Assembly: GCF_028769735.1 (NCBI RefSeq)
Contig: NC_088170.1
Location: 49,633,585-49,697,584 of the forward strand
Direction: 5' to 3'
Source of the DNA: Zonotrichia leucophrys gambelii
Taxonomy: Eukaryota > Chordata > Aves > Passeriformes > Passerellidae
DNA length: 64,000 nucleotides
Part shown: positions 1 through 13,900 of the stretch, one piece after another
Numbering within the stretch: the first letter of the stretch is position 1
Layout of the letters: the number at the start of each line of letters is the position of its first letter
Notes under the pieces: generated by a model
Told to the model about the DNA's origin: nothing
Databases searched by the model: none
The model's input: the letters and a program-made list of their open reading frames with translations, nothing else
Position numbers and translations under genes: made by a program

Positions 1-1150
1 TTCTAACTGCATGATCCTTTTATTCTAAAAATACCTCAATTAATTTTACTTTGAAATTCCTCTTCATTTTTAAGCTAGCAGTGAGACAACTTTATTAAGT
101 AAGGCATACACAGAATATAGAGAAATGTTTTTTCTCATTTGTAGGGGGGTTTTTAAATACCTTCTCTGTGTCAATGTGTAAGTCTCTATTCCCCTACAAA
201 GCTAGCCCAAATTCTGTTCTTTCATTGGAATATCTTCCCTTAAATTTTAATCCATGAAACAGAGTTCTCAAATTGCCCTGTTTTGTTTCTTGGGGCAGAT
301 ATTTCAAAGTAGAAATAAAAATAATTTTTCAGTCTTTTAAGCCACAAGATTTTTTGAGCTATTATAGTAAAGGAGATTCCTATCTGTAATATTTCCTGAA
401 GTACCCAGTTTAAAATATGTACTAATGAATATATGTGTAAAGCAGTTTTGAATGTATTATACTGTAAATCTGAATCCAATAGGCTGGATTAAAATATTTG
501 TCATAAGAAGGTTGCCAGAAAATATTCTCATGAGTAATTTGGCAAACACTATGAAATAAAGGACACATTTGAGCAAATAGGATTTGATTGTGGAGATTTC
601 ATATACAGGAAAAGAGCTGGAATTTGTAGATATAGGAATTTTAATAAAACATTCTTCCAGCTGTACTGCAAATGACCCCATGGGTCTTGATATCTCCATG
701 TGACTTGTTCTTATGAACAGTAAGAGTATGTCTAACTTATTTTGATTTTTATTGAAAATTACACTTGTACATAAAGCCTGTACACAGCCTGGTACCTAAG
801 CAGGTTATGAATTTTGGCCTACCTCTTCTTTAAGTTTCAGTTAACTAACTAGAGACAGATCTCCCAGACTTAATCCTTCCATTTTCAAAGGCTTACCCAG
901 GCTTTGAATTTTGTGACTAGGACTTAAATGATTGAACACTGAATGTTTAAAATCCCTCCAAGGCCTACAGATTTCTCTCAAGTGCCATTACAAACTCCAT
1001 TAAAACTTTGCAGCAGGATTATGAGTTTCAAATCATTAGGCATTAAATATCTTGCCACTGTACATGGTATCAGTCTGCCAGAAGTTGCATGTTGTTCCAA
1101 AATGTTCATACAGTTCACTTTTTTTCTTCTTTGATATCTTCTTCAAACAG
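1..1150 (+). other. CPED1 intron, 3' end only
   Basis: Non-coding AT-rich sequence ending in the acceptor at 1150. Short ORFs on both strands have no recognisable product and no splice-compatible frame. I see no mobile element or tandem repeat in it. Confidence 0.8.
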
Positions 1151-1337
1151 ATAAAGATACCCTATCTCATATCAGACAGATCTTCACCAGTCCACAGTTG
1201 GACCTGAATCCTCAGTTTAACCCAAAGATCAGAGAATACTATGCAGAAGTGCCATTTGACATGGTGACAGTGAAGATAGGAGCAGAACCCTCTAACTGTC
1301 AATGCCATGTGCACCTCGACAACAAGAAAGGGCCAAG
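1151..1337 (+). CDS. CPED1: CPED1 exon, first half of cadherin-like domain
   Basis: Internal coding exon of 187 nt encoding residues 1-61 plus two bases of codon 62. It begins with two bases of a split codon (phase 2 left over) after a long pyrimidine tract ending in CAAACAG, and ends at GGCCAAG before a GTATGAG donor. The peptide runs KDTLSHIRQIFTSPQLDLNP and onward, with the pattern L-x-P-x-F-x-P-x-(I)-x-x-Y that marks the start of a cadherin-like beta-sandwich repeat (Pfam Cadherin-like family), followed by VPFDMVTVKIGAEPSNCQC strands. I recognise it as CPED1 from memory of the vertebrate protein. The domain is probably extracellular or luminal, because CPED1 is predicted to be secreted or luminal. 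The split codon (AG + C) joins exactly to the exon at 2106 to give Ser. Confidence 0.93.
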
Positions 1338-2105
1338 GTATGAGCAACAAAATATGAGTGCAAAAACTTAATTTTGGAAATATGTTATAATGTTCCAGAA
1401 TTTTTTTCTAAGGCAGAGAAATTAAATAATTTAAATCAAATCATTAAATTATTTAAATGTCAATAAATTCTTCCTCCCAATATTTTCCTGTTTTGATGTT
1501 AACTGAAGTTAACATGAAGTCAACATGAATATATGTGAAAAGCTCAAAGATTTCTTCCTTGTAGAATGAAAAAGAATAGCAAGATGTTCTTTACACTGAA
1601 AAGTAAAAGCCCTGCATGTGCAGTTCTGTGCCTTTCAGCATTTATTTGCCTGCTAAAGGAAGAAGAGCACAGCTCAGCTTTGCTCTGGTCTGTCTCTCTG
1701 AGCAGCTTGTCTGGGAGTCCATCACATTTGGCTAGTGGACAATTTCAGCAGCTAGCTACACTTCTGATTGCATTTCTCTCCCTGCTGATGTCATCACAAA
1801 TTTGGGCCTGCCAGGAATTATTGTCCCTAATGATTTCATTCACAGATTTCATGTCAGAATATTTACCACAGCCACTGTTGTCACTAAATTTCACTCTCAA
1901 TATTTTTTCTTCTTGAAAGATCTTCAGATAGTTACAAATCCTATTTTGCACTGTTTTTATTTAAGCTCATGTATTTTGTAAGAAAAAGAAAATGTTAGAA
2001 ATAGCAGACTCTAGGAGCAAGAAAAGTTTAGCAGCCACAGATAAAAGAGTGTAAATCTTTGTTTCTTTAGTGTTTATTGCACTTCTTTCCTGTTTTGTCA
2101 TACAG
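1338..2105 (+). other. CPED1 intron of 768 bp
   Basis: Intron with GTATGA...ATACAG boundaries that interrupts the cadherin-like domain. It contains an open stretch of 116 codons (1566-1916, + strand). This is rejected as a gene because it has no recognisable domain and lies wholly in the intron. No repeat was recognised. Confidence 0.85.
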
Positions 2106-2274
2106 CATTGCTAACTACCCCCTTGGCCTTGGGCTGAACAAAGTCATCATTCTTATTACGGATGATTCGCAGCCCAGCCCTGAGATTGTGAGCAGCTACA
2201 GAATCACAATTTATCGCGAGGACCGCCCCAGCCTCCCTTTGTTTGATGACTACATGATGTGTGGCTTTGTGCAG
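2106..2274 (+). CDS. CPED1: CPED1 exon, second half of cadherin-like domain
   Basis: Internal coding exon of 169 nt that completes Ser62 and encodes residues 63-118. It follows a TTTTGTCATACAG acceptor and ends at TTTGTGCAG before a GTATTG donor, leaving phase 0. The peptide contains LGLGLNKVIILITDDSQ and then YRITIYRED. This is the G-x-N-x-I-x-I-x-V plus Y-x-I-T-I-x-R signature that closes a cadherin-like beta-sandwich repeat, so the 768-bp intron cuts the domain in the middle. After the domain comes a linker (RPSLPLFDDY) and a Cys in MMCGFVQ. The next coding exon is 42 kb downstream. Assignment to CPED1 rests on the domain order and remembered sequence of the family, and confidence is high. 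Confidence 0.95.
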
Positions 2275-3141
2275 GTATTGTCTCTGCATTCTTTTGCTAT
2301 ACACATTAATGGGAATAGCTGGTTTCTGTTCATCCCATGGTATAAATTAGTTTTTGTTGAATTGTCTGAAAATTCAGCATTTATGCAACATTTTGGATGT
2401 AAAAGGCAAGCCCAGTGTAAGTACCTGTTACCATATACTTGAGAGCTCCAGGTTAAGTAATCCTTACCTTGGTCAGCCAAAACTTTCTTATAATTTATCA
2501 TAACTGTCTTTCTCTGACATTGGAGCCATGGAAATCCTTTTACTAGGAAACATATTTATGACAGTCTATTTATCAGTGTTCAAGATAAATGCTGCTACAT
2601 AATTTATGAATGAAAAAACTGTTTATTCTAGATCAATAAACACAATAAAAAAAGCCTCACTCATAATTCCAAAGGAAGGGATGACTGTTGCTTACATCAG
2701 ATCTATCCAAATAAAAATTTGGGAATGCACATAATTTACTGTCAATAAATAGCAGTCCTTGGGAAGGAGTGGGTCTGGTGAATGAAAATAGGAGCAGTCT
2801 ATCCAATATGGCTTAATAAAGGCTGGGAAAGGGGAGTTCAGGCTAAATTAGACTCCAAAATGGAAGAAAGCTAGTGAAAGTAACAGTGAAGATATCAGTT
2901 GATGAAACTATAGTGATAAAAATATTATGCATGAGAGAGAAAGCCTGGAACACATGCTGGATCAGAGCTGTTTGTATTCCAGAGTTTGAGGACTAAACGT
3001 TGGCTGCTGCTTGATATGATGGGCAAAGATAAACCAGGCAGTTCAAAGCAGGAAGTGGCATTATAAATGGTAATCACTGGCAGTGCATTTTTCTTTGGAG
3101 TTTTAGGCAGAATAAAAGGATTGATGGGTTCATTCCAGAGT

Positions 3142-3171
3142 AATATTTTACTCATCCAAGAGTAAAATATT
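3142..3171. repeat. Perfect inverted repeat, 12-bp arms
   Basis: AATATTTTACTC at 3142-3153 and its exact reverse complement at 3160-3171 flank a six-base loop. The AT-rich stem makes chance or a slippage origin possible. No transposon ends or target duplication are seen around it. Confidence 0.8.
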
Positions 3172-6100
3172 GTGTCACAATTAATTCTGCAACCAGGAAG
3201 CAGAATTTTCAAAGCTATTGTGTTGAAACTGTCATGCTTGTTCATGTCAGATATCTAATCCTATCTTTATTTATTTTCTCTATGAAGATCTTAGTATATT
3301 CTTTAGCAAAACTTGTTTCTCTTCCCTGGTTTCCTTCCATATACTGCAGAAGAAGTTGGGAGGCTAGGGTGGTAAAAGGCAGAGCATTTATATGGTAGGG
3401 ATGTTGTTTTTCTTGTGGAGAAATAAGCACTAGGGCTTAAAACAGCAGTCAAAGAGATTATAATGTTGATAGCAAATTCTATGTTGACAGTAATTATCTC
3501 AATCTGCAAATCAGGACTGCCAGAGAAAATGTAGGTAGTAGTCATAGTGTACTGAGTGGTTACCTGAATACCTGATTATGGTGTTGTCTGGCCCTCCACC
3601 TATTCTCTGTCTCTTCTCTTAGACTTCTCTTACAAGCTCAAAAGGTCAAGGACCATCTTCTTATATTTGCACTGAATGAACCCTACATCTAGTAGTTGCT
3701 ACAGTAAAATAAGAATGAACACATATAATAGTTGAGATTTAAGTTCAGTTGTACAGAAACCTGCTTGGCATCTCAAGTATGACAATATGAAATGGAAAAC
3801 AGCAGTAAGCTGAACTAGAGTTATATTACTAGGAGAACACATTGTCTGGAAAGATGTGAAGAAAGCTTTTTTTGTGTTTTTATTTGGGACAAGTATCTGA
3901 GTGTAGGAGCAGGAATTCAACCTCAAAAATATCTTCCGACACCAGAGTTTACACTGCTGTTAATGTTTTATGATACCATTTATGAGACTGAGTGTGAATC
4001 TTTGAAGTACTGTGAAGGCAAAGAGATCTAGACTGATAAAAGTGAAAAGTGTTTTAGAAATTTCTTTTGATTCAGATTGGTTTTCTGCTCCTCTGTGAAT
4101 AACTACCCTCTAACTAATACAGTTGTTCAGAGCTAGGGATGACTTCAGGAGTTTAGAGTAAAAATGAGATGAAAAGCATTCTTGTGGTATCTAATAAGCA
4201 CTGTGAAGATACAGTATAAGATTCTAAAACAACTTTCAGATATGTTAGAGGCAAACTTATCAGAGAGTGCCTTTAAAAAACAAACAAAGGCTGGAGCTGG
4301 AGATAAAAATGGCATTCTAAAACATTTAAAATGCATTTTTTTCCCATTTGCTAGAACAGAATGTATTGTCTGTTGCTTAGAATGATTTTTTTAATCAACA
4401 CAAAACTCAGGTCTTAAACAGCATCATTACATTTTGCTCTTCATACCAGAGAAAATTATGCAGCCTTGCAGAGCCAGTTGATACACCCCCATCAGTGGCA
4501 TGAATACTTGTTCTCTTAGTAATGAAACCCTGTTTTAGGAGAAAAAAGATAAATACAACATGAGCTGATGGAGTCTTTGGACACTTGGACACTTGACTAG
4601 GCACAAGTGGGATCACGTATGAGGAGGGAAAGGCCACTGATAGTGGTGTGGTCTTTCTCATAGAAGGCTTCAGTTAAAATTCTAATCCATCAGCTTTTTT
4701 TCCTCACTTTCTTTTATGTCTAATCTCTTTAGGATATTCAGGTTTCATTGCAAGATGATACTATAAGGAAGCTTACAATAAAAAGACAGAGGGTGGGATG
4801 TGGTTTCCAACAGTCTAGAAATTCTCATGCAGTTGAATAATCCTGGATTAATTTCAAGGTATCGAGTTGAGAAGTGTGTGGTTCCAAGCCTTGCAGCCCC
4901 TAAAAAGGGAAAAAACCACTGTCTCCTATACTTTTTGATAGCAGCTGTAATATCCCCATTAAAACCAAATTAGTGGAGGATAAACTGTCATCTCACAATT
5001 GCACCTTCAACAGATTTGGTTGCCTTCCATTTTGTGTTCTCCATTTTGACAATATTGTTTGAACTGCAAATGGAGAGGTTATTGATTTTTTCTTGAACTT
5101 AATTTTTTTGCATTTTTTGACAATATTCAAATTAAGTCTCCTTGAAAGAAGTGGTGCCATTTCATTATCACCTCTGAAATTGTGATATGGAAGATAGTCA
5201 AAATCCAGGGCAGTCAGCAGAAAAACCAGTGAGCTCTTAAGACAGAGTTATCAGCATCACTCTCAAGTGAAGGATCCCAGACTATGTACATGCTGTCATA
5301 AAGGACAAAATATTTTATTCATTCTTGCACTGCCCATTATCTTTAAAATGCAAACAGATCTATCTATGCCTCACTTGTGTGAAATGTGTGGATGCTGCCT
5401 CTGATTGTTAATATTTGCCTAGCTGCAATCATGGGGATTAACTACTGATGTGCTTAGGGAACCTTTCTTGACCCTGTGAACTTCTGTATCTATTTGTACC
5501 TACAGTGTCCTGTTGCCACATGACTTGTTTTGTTTCTTTGTTTGGACAGTTGGTTGGTTGTGGGTGAGTTTGGGTTTTTGGTTTTTGTTGTATTTTAATA
5601 ATACAGATACTTATTTGGGTTTGCATTTATATTGAAAGCAATGGATAGCTAATGCTATATTTTATAGCACAGTGTGTTTCATTCTCTTTCATTTTCTTTT
5701 GTGCATCTGTACATTTGATTCCAAAATCAGTGCAGTGCAGTGGGCTGATGTTCTGGCTGTCCCACAACTTTTGCAGATCGGACAGAACGAACTTACAGAA
5801 CAGCTTCAAAAACTTTCCTGATTTTTGTAGAACATCTAATGCTTATGTATCATTATCTCTTGTATTTTTGTAAATCCTTTTATCATATTCTTTTCCTGAT
5901 ACCTTAAGAAGCCCAACAGAGTTTATGACATAGCATTGCTGACATATAACACTAAACAGCTGCAATGCAGCTGGAAAGAAGATGCTAGCAACAACATATT
6001 TATTTCTCTGTCTGTCTACTAAACTTCCATTGATCAAAAAGCAATTAAGACCTAAGACTAGCATATTAACTCTATTTAACTTTTGTATAAACTTTTTGGA

Positions 6101-6405
6101 GTAGAGATGAAAAAAAATCTTTAGAAAGAAAGAAGCCTTAAAAAAAATAAAGGAAATAATTTCATTTTTGTGTTCAGGAGAGAGAATACTTAAATGAGAA
6201 TACCTAATTTTTTCAGTTCAATTTATACATTTCCAAAGGAAGATAGAATGGTTTTACTTTGTTTTAAACTGTGTGCTGTTGCCGTTGCAAAGCTTTTCAT
6301 ACAGACAGTAGAAGTAAAAACTGTCAATTACAGAAACACGTATTAACTCTTTTCCTAGTACTTCATGCAAAGATTTCAAAAATCTTGCAAATATTAAATA
6401 ACGTC

Positions 6406-6458
6406 AAAAAAAAAAAAAACTACCAAAAAAACAAACCCAACACAAAAACAACCAAACA
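6406..6458. repeat. A-rich low-complexity tract
   Basis: Fourteen A in a row at 6406-6419, followed by A/C-rich sequence such as CAAAAAAACAAACCC. There is no obvious source element upstream that would make this a retrotransposon tail. Confidence 0.8.
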
Positions 6459-9400
6459 GCTTAGGAGAGAAACAAAGAGCTTCTCCTGTAGCAGGACAGG
6501 CTGGATCCACACTAGTCCCTTCTGAATTTCCCATTTGTTTCATTAGATTCAGTGTGACCACTCTTACAAACAACCCATCTCTTCTGTCCTAAGGACATTG
6601 TAAATGCTGTGAACAGACACTTGGGTTTTGCTGGGGTTTTGTAGCAGCAGCTGAGACTCTTAGCAGTTCTGAGTTTGAGTGTTTTGCTTGAAAAGGCATG
6701 GAAAGTGCATCTCTGGAACTACAGTCCAATTATATCAGCAACCAGACTGTATGTTATTTGCAAATTTAGCTTACTTCCCTTTTAGAGGAAAAAAAGGCTA
6801 TCCATTATGGGAGCAATCATGCATTGATTCTGTCTGCCTTCTGAGGTATAGAGCTGGTGAAAACTTTTTTTTAGTGGTTTTGAATTTTTCAGAAAACAAC
6901 ATAAAAATGCCCCAGACATCAAAAAAAATAGTTTTAGTGGGTTTTTGTTGGTGGTGGTGTTATTCAAAAGAGGATGTTTTGATTCAGTGAGGACTATTTG
7001 ACTTAAAATTTTTAACATTCAGAATTTGTATTGGTGTAGCTGTTAGATATTTTATCCATTGTGTAGCCCAGAATGCTAATTCTTTCCAAGGAGGGAGTGG
7101 CTGGGACAACCAAAAACTCACTCATTAGATCTGAAATAGCCAAGTCTAAATTTTCCTCAGAAACACTGGTGAGAGCACAGTATGACAGTCATGTTTTCCA
7201 GGAGTAATGCCAACTTAAGCATCCCTTTCCCTGCCTGCAGCTACTCATGAACCAGATGGGAAAACTTTTTTTAAGATGAACTAGTTTCTAGGATAAGGTT
7301 GTCATTCTCTCTACATGAACACAAGGGAGGGGGCAGAAATGAGCTGCTGAGCACAGAAGGAAGGTTAGTGGGTGCTGTTAAGACAGCTTTTTTTTCTTCA
7401 TGAAGGAAATTCACATTGAGATTGGGTTTAAAGCTCTTGCTGGTATAAAATTAGCAGGAGCTTCATGTTCAAAAATTGTAGAAGTGATTTATGGGTGAAA
7501 ACACACAAAACACTAGAAGTACTTTTGCTTTGCTATTAACCTATAAATTATTTTGTTTCTGTATGACTGCAACCCACTTCCCAGGGAAAACAAAGTGAGG
7601 TTCACACAGCCTTGAGGAGCAAATATGTAGCAAACCAAACGTGTCAGATTGTCAGCAGTTCAGGTGAAAGGCACAAAATAGAGAGCCAATAGAGAGGGAC
7701 TGCCATAAAAAGAAGGCTGAGGTCTTACATCTTCAACTGCTGTATGTCAACATGGTTCAATTAATTTCAGGGGAGCAATTCCAAGTTATACTGATTGAAT
7801 ACCTGTCCTGACAAATATACAGCTGAATTCTTTTCCATTATATATGCCTGGCAATACATATGAGTGAATTCACTTGCATAAAACAACTGAATTTTTTAGT
7901 GATTTTCCTAAATATCTAGGTCAAACAACATCTTAGAATAATCTAGAAAACTACTTGAAGGTGTTTTTAAGTATTTAAAGGTCAAGGGTTGTTTAATCAC
8001 CATTCACTGTAAGTACAAACTGAACAAAGACCTAAATTTAACAACTTGGTGCTTTTAAAAAGTATATTTAAGATGATGCAGAAGGGAGAGATGTAAATAA
8101 TAAATACACCTAGGTAATTTTCATGTAGAGGGTTAATTTGTGTATGTATCTCAGAGCAAATTTTGTAGAGTCAGCATGTTCTGTCTTTGTCAACCACTGG
8201 GGAGGGAAGGCTTACCACATTTTCTTAATTATACCAAAGACTTTTGTGATGATTTAAAGCATCACTCTGTAGATGAGTCAGAGGAACAATTAACAATTGT
8301 GATGGATATTCTTTACATTTATGCAGTTCTGTGCTAAACTCCTTCTGGATCTCAGAACCAGGATGTTGCTGTTAGGCTGACATCTTAATCAGCAGCCAGC
8401 ATCTGCTGCTTTAAGGAAATGTCCCAAAACCTCAGCAGAGCACAGATCCATCATCTGAAGGAATTAATATAATGTTCTAGAAGTCAAGCTCATCTTTCAC
8501 CTACAAAGTTAACTTCATAGACAGTCTGCACTGTCATCTGGTAGTCACAAGTTCACATAATCAGTGCTCTCTGAGGGACATCTGTTGCACTCTGAGGAGG
8601 CCACACAGAGCAATGGGCACAACTTGGGAATAAAATGGAAAAGAATAGCAAAAGAATGAGTCTGTATGTGCTTCTATTTAAGCATCTCCTGCTCTGAGCA
8701 TGGAATAAAAATTTATAGCTTTATTCTGTATTTCCAGTAGACTGTGCCTGACTAGGATCATCATCTTCCTCTCCAGTACTTTGGGGACGCCACATTACAG
8801 AGCCCAAACTTTAAGGCTCAAGTTCATGTTGGCACCAGCTGCCTGGAGAAAAGTTTACAGTCTTCAGCAGTATTTTCCTTACAATCCTGATTTTATACTT
8901 GTTGTGCTTAATCTTCTCTATGTAGCTAAGTTTCCTGTTAACCATGTGATTCGAGATTAATACCAGATACCCTCCAGGAAATGTTGCCAGAAGTTTCAGG
9001 CAGAGACCGAATAGAGCGGATGTTTCCATGTAGCAGCAGCTACATTTGTCATTATCACAGTGCACTGTACTTGGGAAGTGGTGTGTTACACAGATTGCTG
9101 ATGGATAAATTGCTTTGAGACAATCCATATGAATACTGATTCAGTGATTCAACAGTTATAAGCCAATAGTGACTGGGATGACACCAAAGAACTAATTTGG
9201 TTTATAATCATTAGCCAGAAGTTTTAAGTTGCTATAATAATTAGGCTTTAAAGACTGAGAATTTTATAGGCAGCTTTCAGCCTTAGTTTTTCCAATGTTC
9301 CTTTTCCTTGGTTGGCACTCTTGTGGATAAGAAGTTCTTAAGTCAGGAGTGATATCACTCTTCAGCACCACTGAATTTATTGACACTACTAGAGTTTGTA

Positions 9401-10800
9401 GCACCTCCTACCTCAGCAGTGGAAAATTTAGTATCTCCTACCATTCTTTTCTTCTTTCATGTGTTTGTAATTTAGCACAATGTACTAGGAACATCCCACC
9501 CTCCTAGATACTCAGTTAGGTGACTCCTGACTTGAATTGTTATTTTGCAGTTATGTTGCCACAGAAAAATGTCATTAGTAGAAAATTATATGATAAAAGA
9601 TGAACCTCAACAACCTGACAATTCCATTTGTTTGTGTGTTCAGGCCATTCTCCCCTTTCATACAATTACTGATGTAATCCCATGAGTGTGCATGACACAT
9701 TGAAGATAGAGAACATGAAGATCTGCCCATAAACTAGCCAAGGAGAAACTCATAATTGCTTAACTAAAAATAACAGGGAGTTAAATTGTGATCTGTATGA
9801 TTGCAACTGGTGAAGAAAATCCCACTGGTGTTAGTGGGGTGTATGGTTGGACATTTCAGCCTTACAAGAGCTGCTCCCTATGGTGCTACAGGATGGGGAG
9901 AAGCTGAGGCAGATACAGTGCTGTGGGTGCAGATTTTGTAGATATATTGCTATTTCTGAGCCCATGACAGTCTGCTAACACAGACTGGAAGAGATCCAGG
10001 TTTTTCTGATTCCTTGCCTTTAACCTAAGGATTAAAATGTCTTTTTAAATAATAGCAGCAAATCATTGTGGGTGGCTGTGAAAGGAGACAGATGACAGTA
10101 AATGCTGGGTAGGCAATTTTGCTCCTGGGAGAACACTGTTCTCTGGAGGAGTTTATCAGAAAACCTATTTTTATATAATTTTCGTCAGCTATGTGGTTTT
10201 TTGTTTGTGCTAAGTTATCAGACAATCATCCCACATATCTAGATTTTCAGTTATGGTTCTTCTTTGCTCTTATTTTTGATGTTTTTAATATAATGCAGGT
10301 CCAGTAACACTACTGGAATCAATTACATTTTGCTAGAGAACTGGTAGCACTAACTTTTGCAAAAGATTCCTCATACCACAGACATTTTTTGTGCATATTC
10401 TTGCTTCATCCCTCTGCCCTACACAGTAATTTCTCCATGCATTGCTGCATCGTGGTGCGGTTCAGGCAGAGAGCTATAGCTTGGTGGACTGATGGCCCTT
10501 CAGGGAGAAGAGGGGGCCACATGCTCAAATCACCTCAACCTGAGGCCGAGAAAAAGAGTGTTTGTGGGGGTCCTGGTCCAGCCTGACTAGTTGGGTTGCC
10601 TCCTTCTGGCTGTTTCTGCCTACAGAAAGGCACTGCTGGAGCCAGACACTGGACAGGCAGAGGCAGGTTCTTGAGTCATGCCCTGTGTTGTAGTGATGAT
10701 ATTACCTTGTGAAGGCACCTGAGATGTCTGGAGAGGAACAGATGTGCTTGAGGACTCTGTCTCCCTCTACCAGCTGCTGCTGTTCCATGATTCCACAGGG

Positions 10801-10942
10801 AACCTAGCTTAGCTGTCTCAATCACCATGCTGGGTCAGGATTTGCATTGCCTACATTAACTAGGCTAAATTAACCTAGCTTAGCTGTCTCAATCACCATG
10901 CTGGGTCAGGATTTGCATTGCCTACATCAACTAGGCTAAATT
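10801..10942. repeat. 71-bp tandem duplication, two copies
   Basis: Copy one (10801-10871) and copy two (10872-10942) differ at a single base, ACATTAAC against ACATCAAC near the 3' end. Both begin AACCTAGCTTAGCTG and end GGCTAAATT. The unit carries related end sequences (AACCTAG at the start, CTAGGCTAAATT at the end), which may have promoted the duplication. The near identity suggests a recent event, or an assembly artefact that reads could exclude. Confidence 0.95.
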
Positions 10943-13900
10943 AGGAAGGTAGAGTGAAGCCTGTAATCTTTTGATGCTTCCATTTCCAACTATACGGTAT
11001 CAGGACTTAAAAATTAACTGCTCAGTAAAGCATAAAGCCTTACAGATCTTTGAATGAACCACATAAGTATGAAAACTTGAAAGTTTGAGTTCAGCAGTTC
11101 TCCTTTACAAGTTCTAGAAATTCCAATGACATTTAAAAGTATAATAGTTGAAGGGGGTAGGGAAGAAGAAGGGGTCATCCAAAGTTTCTGAACTGAAATA
11201 TTTAGGTTATGTTTTGGGTAAATAGTTGTGTTAATGTTTGCAGTCTGTCAATGTATTGAATTCTGTCTATTCATGAAGAGAAAGTTCATTAATTAGAAAT
11301 AACTTGCACTGTATGACAGCACACAAAGTATTACAAGCATGATCAGACTGCCACTTTATAAATCACAGACAAATCAGTACAGGCATATGGGTGAAGTATT
11401 TGCAAAGTATATGTTTAGCATAAATCTGTGCGATTTTTATAAATGGTCATTTCAGTTTTTTACTGAAGCAAAAGTTGTAGTTAAGGTTAAACTTCAAAAG
11501 CTTTGTGTGATACACCAGGGCTCTCTGGTGCCTTGGTTGCATTTTTTTGGTGAATGGTGGCACTCACTAAAAGGCTGATGTGGCAGTGGAGTTAGGGGCT
11601 GTTTGTGCTGATTGTACAAGCTGGTCTAAGTACAAGGAACAAAGTGCTTCCAGCTACATGTGAATGCAATATCACAATTTCTGGTACATGAGCTTCTTAC
11701 ACTGCAAGACTTTCTGCCTTGCTCCCAGACATATCCATGAGGGATGTATGGTAAAACTGTCTAGAGCCACTTTTGAGGTACACAGAAGTTGCATGTTCCT
11801 CAGTTATACAGTTGTACACCTCAGCTCTTCCAGTTCTGGGACTCTTCAAGTAGACTGTCATTTGGGCTTAGTAACAGCTTCTGTGCCAAATTTTGCGATG
11901 TGTATAACAGTAAAAGAAGAGAAAAATATCTTTGTTCAAGCCCTTTGAATAGGGAAAAGGCTCCCTTTGACTTCCATGTAATTTGTATCTAACCTAACTA
12001 GACTTATTTCTTAACATGTAGGATCAAAAAATGAGGCTGTAAAAAAGAATATGCCTTCTACTGCATCTCCAGAAATAAATGCTTATCTTTGATCACATTG
12101 GCTTTTGATGCTAGTGGAAATTATTGGTGGCATTCTGGCATTGAAAAGCTGTGAAGTGGAGGGGATAGGTTGTTATGAAGATATAAAGGGAAGTCTAATG
12201 AATAATAATAATAGTGTCATAATAAGTCTTAATAGCAATTTGTCTAGACTTTTAATGACAGTCATAAAATTCTGATTTGGTAAAATAAAAGCACAAATTA
12301 TAATTCTGAAATTCAGCCAATGGCACAATAGAACAATGAGGAGTGAAGTTGTTTTATTGCTGCATTGCATAAAGGCTGTCACCTCTTCCAGCTATATCAT
12401 CACAATGTATATTTGAAATGCAGATTGTTTTCCCTGTGTGCCATTTTAATAAAGAGGATGGGTGGGACATGACCAAAATCCTGCTCTGGGTCTCATGATC
12501 TCCTATAGAGGTTTGACCATTTTTTTTTCCTCCTTGAAAGGGCTGTGGATGCTGTGGCTCCAGGCGCCAGTAACTTACTCAGGCCACTGCACAAAAAATG
12601 GGAAATGGGATAATTCCATATCTCAGTGAATACCTCAAACAAACTTGAAGATTTTATCACAAAATGGCTCAGTTCCTGAGTTCTGGGCTTGTCCGTGATA
12701 AAAGTGGGAAATTAGGTCACCATTGTTAAAAAACTTGAGAAATTGCATACTTCATGGACTGGAGAATTGTAGAAGTGTTTAGCTTAATTCATGTATGTCC
12801 CTAAAATCAGTCAGAAGTAGTTGTACCTAGGTCACAGAAACCTAGATGTTTTGTAGTTTCATCTAGGAAAACTTAGGAAACTCAGAATCCAACTTCTGTT
12901 CTCGAAGTTCAAGAGACAATAAGGAAGTTGGTGTTCTAGATTATTTTTCTTTGTTCCTCAGTATCTTCTTCTTGTAGAATCTTCTTAATTGAGGTCCAAA
13001 ATAGAATCCTAGCTGGCTTGTCAGATTCTTTTTTATACAGAGCTATAAATGTATGAAAAAGGCTTTACTGTTCTAAAGACTGCTGGTTTCTGCCTATGGT
13101 GCTCCTGAGTAAGATGGTAAAAGCTTCTTGCAAGGATAATCATAGTTTAATTGGTCTGATTTTGTGTTTGTTTAACAACTCGATAAAGAGCAGTAAAACG
13201 AGTCATTGAAAAGCATTTACTATGCAAGATGAGTCCAACACCTGAAGGACAAACTTCTGCCAAAGTCAGAAAGCCAGTCCACCACTGCTCTTGTTCCTTT
13301 TGGAATCAGGGTAGGTAGAAAACACAATCACTTATATAAAACACAATCACTCATATATAACAAAGAAGAGACTCAGATTTGATACATTTTTCTTTGCTGA
13401 GAAAATCAGTTTCACAGTATAGATCCATTGCTATTTCTGTAGCTGTAAAAGCTCTGTATCCTACAGAGAACTGTTATTCTCCTTACCTGGCCCTCTACAG
13501 TCTGTGTTTCAAAGCTGAAATCCAGGGCATTCATTATTGACAGTTCAATTGGTGTATTCTTTTCGGTTCACCTCATACACTGCTCTCAAATTCATCTGAA
13601 AATGTGAAATAGCCTGTTGAATTTTCCCCTTGATGATACCACAATAGATGTGAAAGAAGAGCCTTCAACATAAGGCTTCCTAAGTGTTAACAGATCTTGA
13701 AAATTGGCAACAACTGTTGTGCCGAGTATCATAACCTGCAAGAGGAGGGCCAGCAATTCCACAGTGATGAGAAGAGTGCTTGGTGTTTGAGCTGTGGTCA
13801 CATTTGCCTTTCAAGTCGTTTGGGCCTCCATGCCACACTTTTCAGGAGAAGAAAGCTAATGCAGCTGCCTTTGTTAATCAGTCAGTATGACCCAGGCCCT

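Larger units (their letters stand above)
2275..10800 (+). other. First part of the 42 kb CPED1 intron
   Basis: Start of the giant intron (2275-44537). No gene, RNA gene or clear transposon was recognised here. Visible items are a perfect hairpin at 3142-3171, a G/T-rich run near 5520-5590 and an A-rich tract at 6406-6458. A somewhat GC-richer stretch at about 10440-10800 could be an old repeat, but I cannot name it. Confidence 0.7.

Noticed and set aside
1566..1916. 116-codon ORF on + strand
   Set aside because: Lies wholly inside a 768-bp intron between two phase-matched CPED1 exons. Low-complexity hydrophobic/Ser-rich translation with no known domain.
10440..10800. Possible old repeat or LTR next to the 71-bp duplication
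   Set aside because: Slightly GC-rich but without recognisable CR1 or LTR landmarks or termini, so not called.
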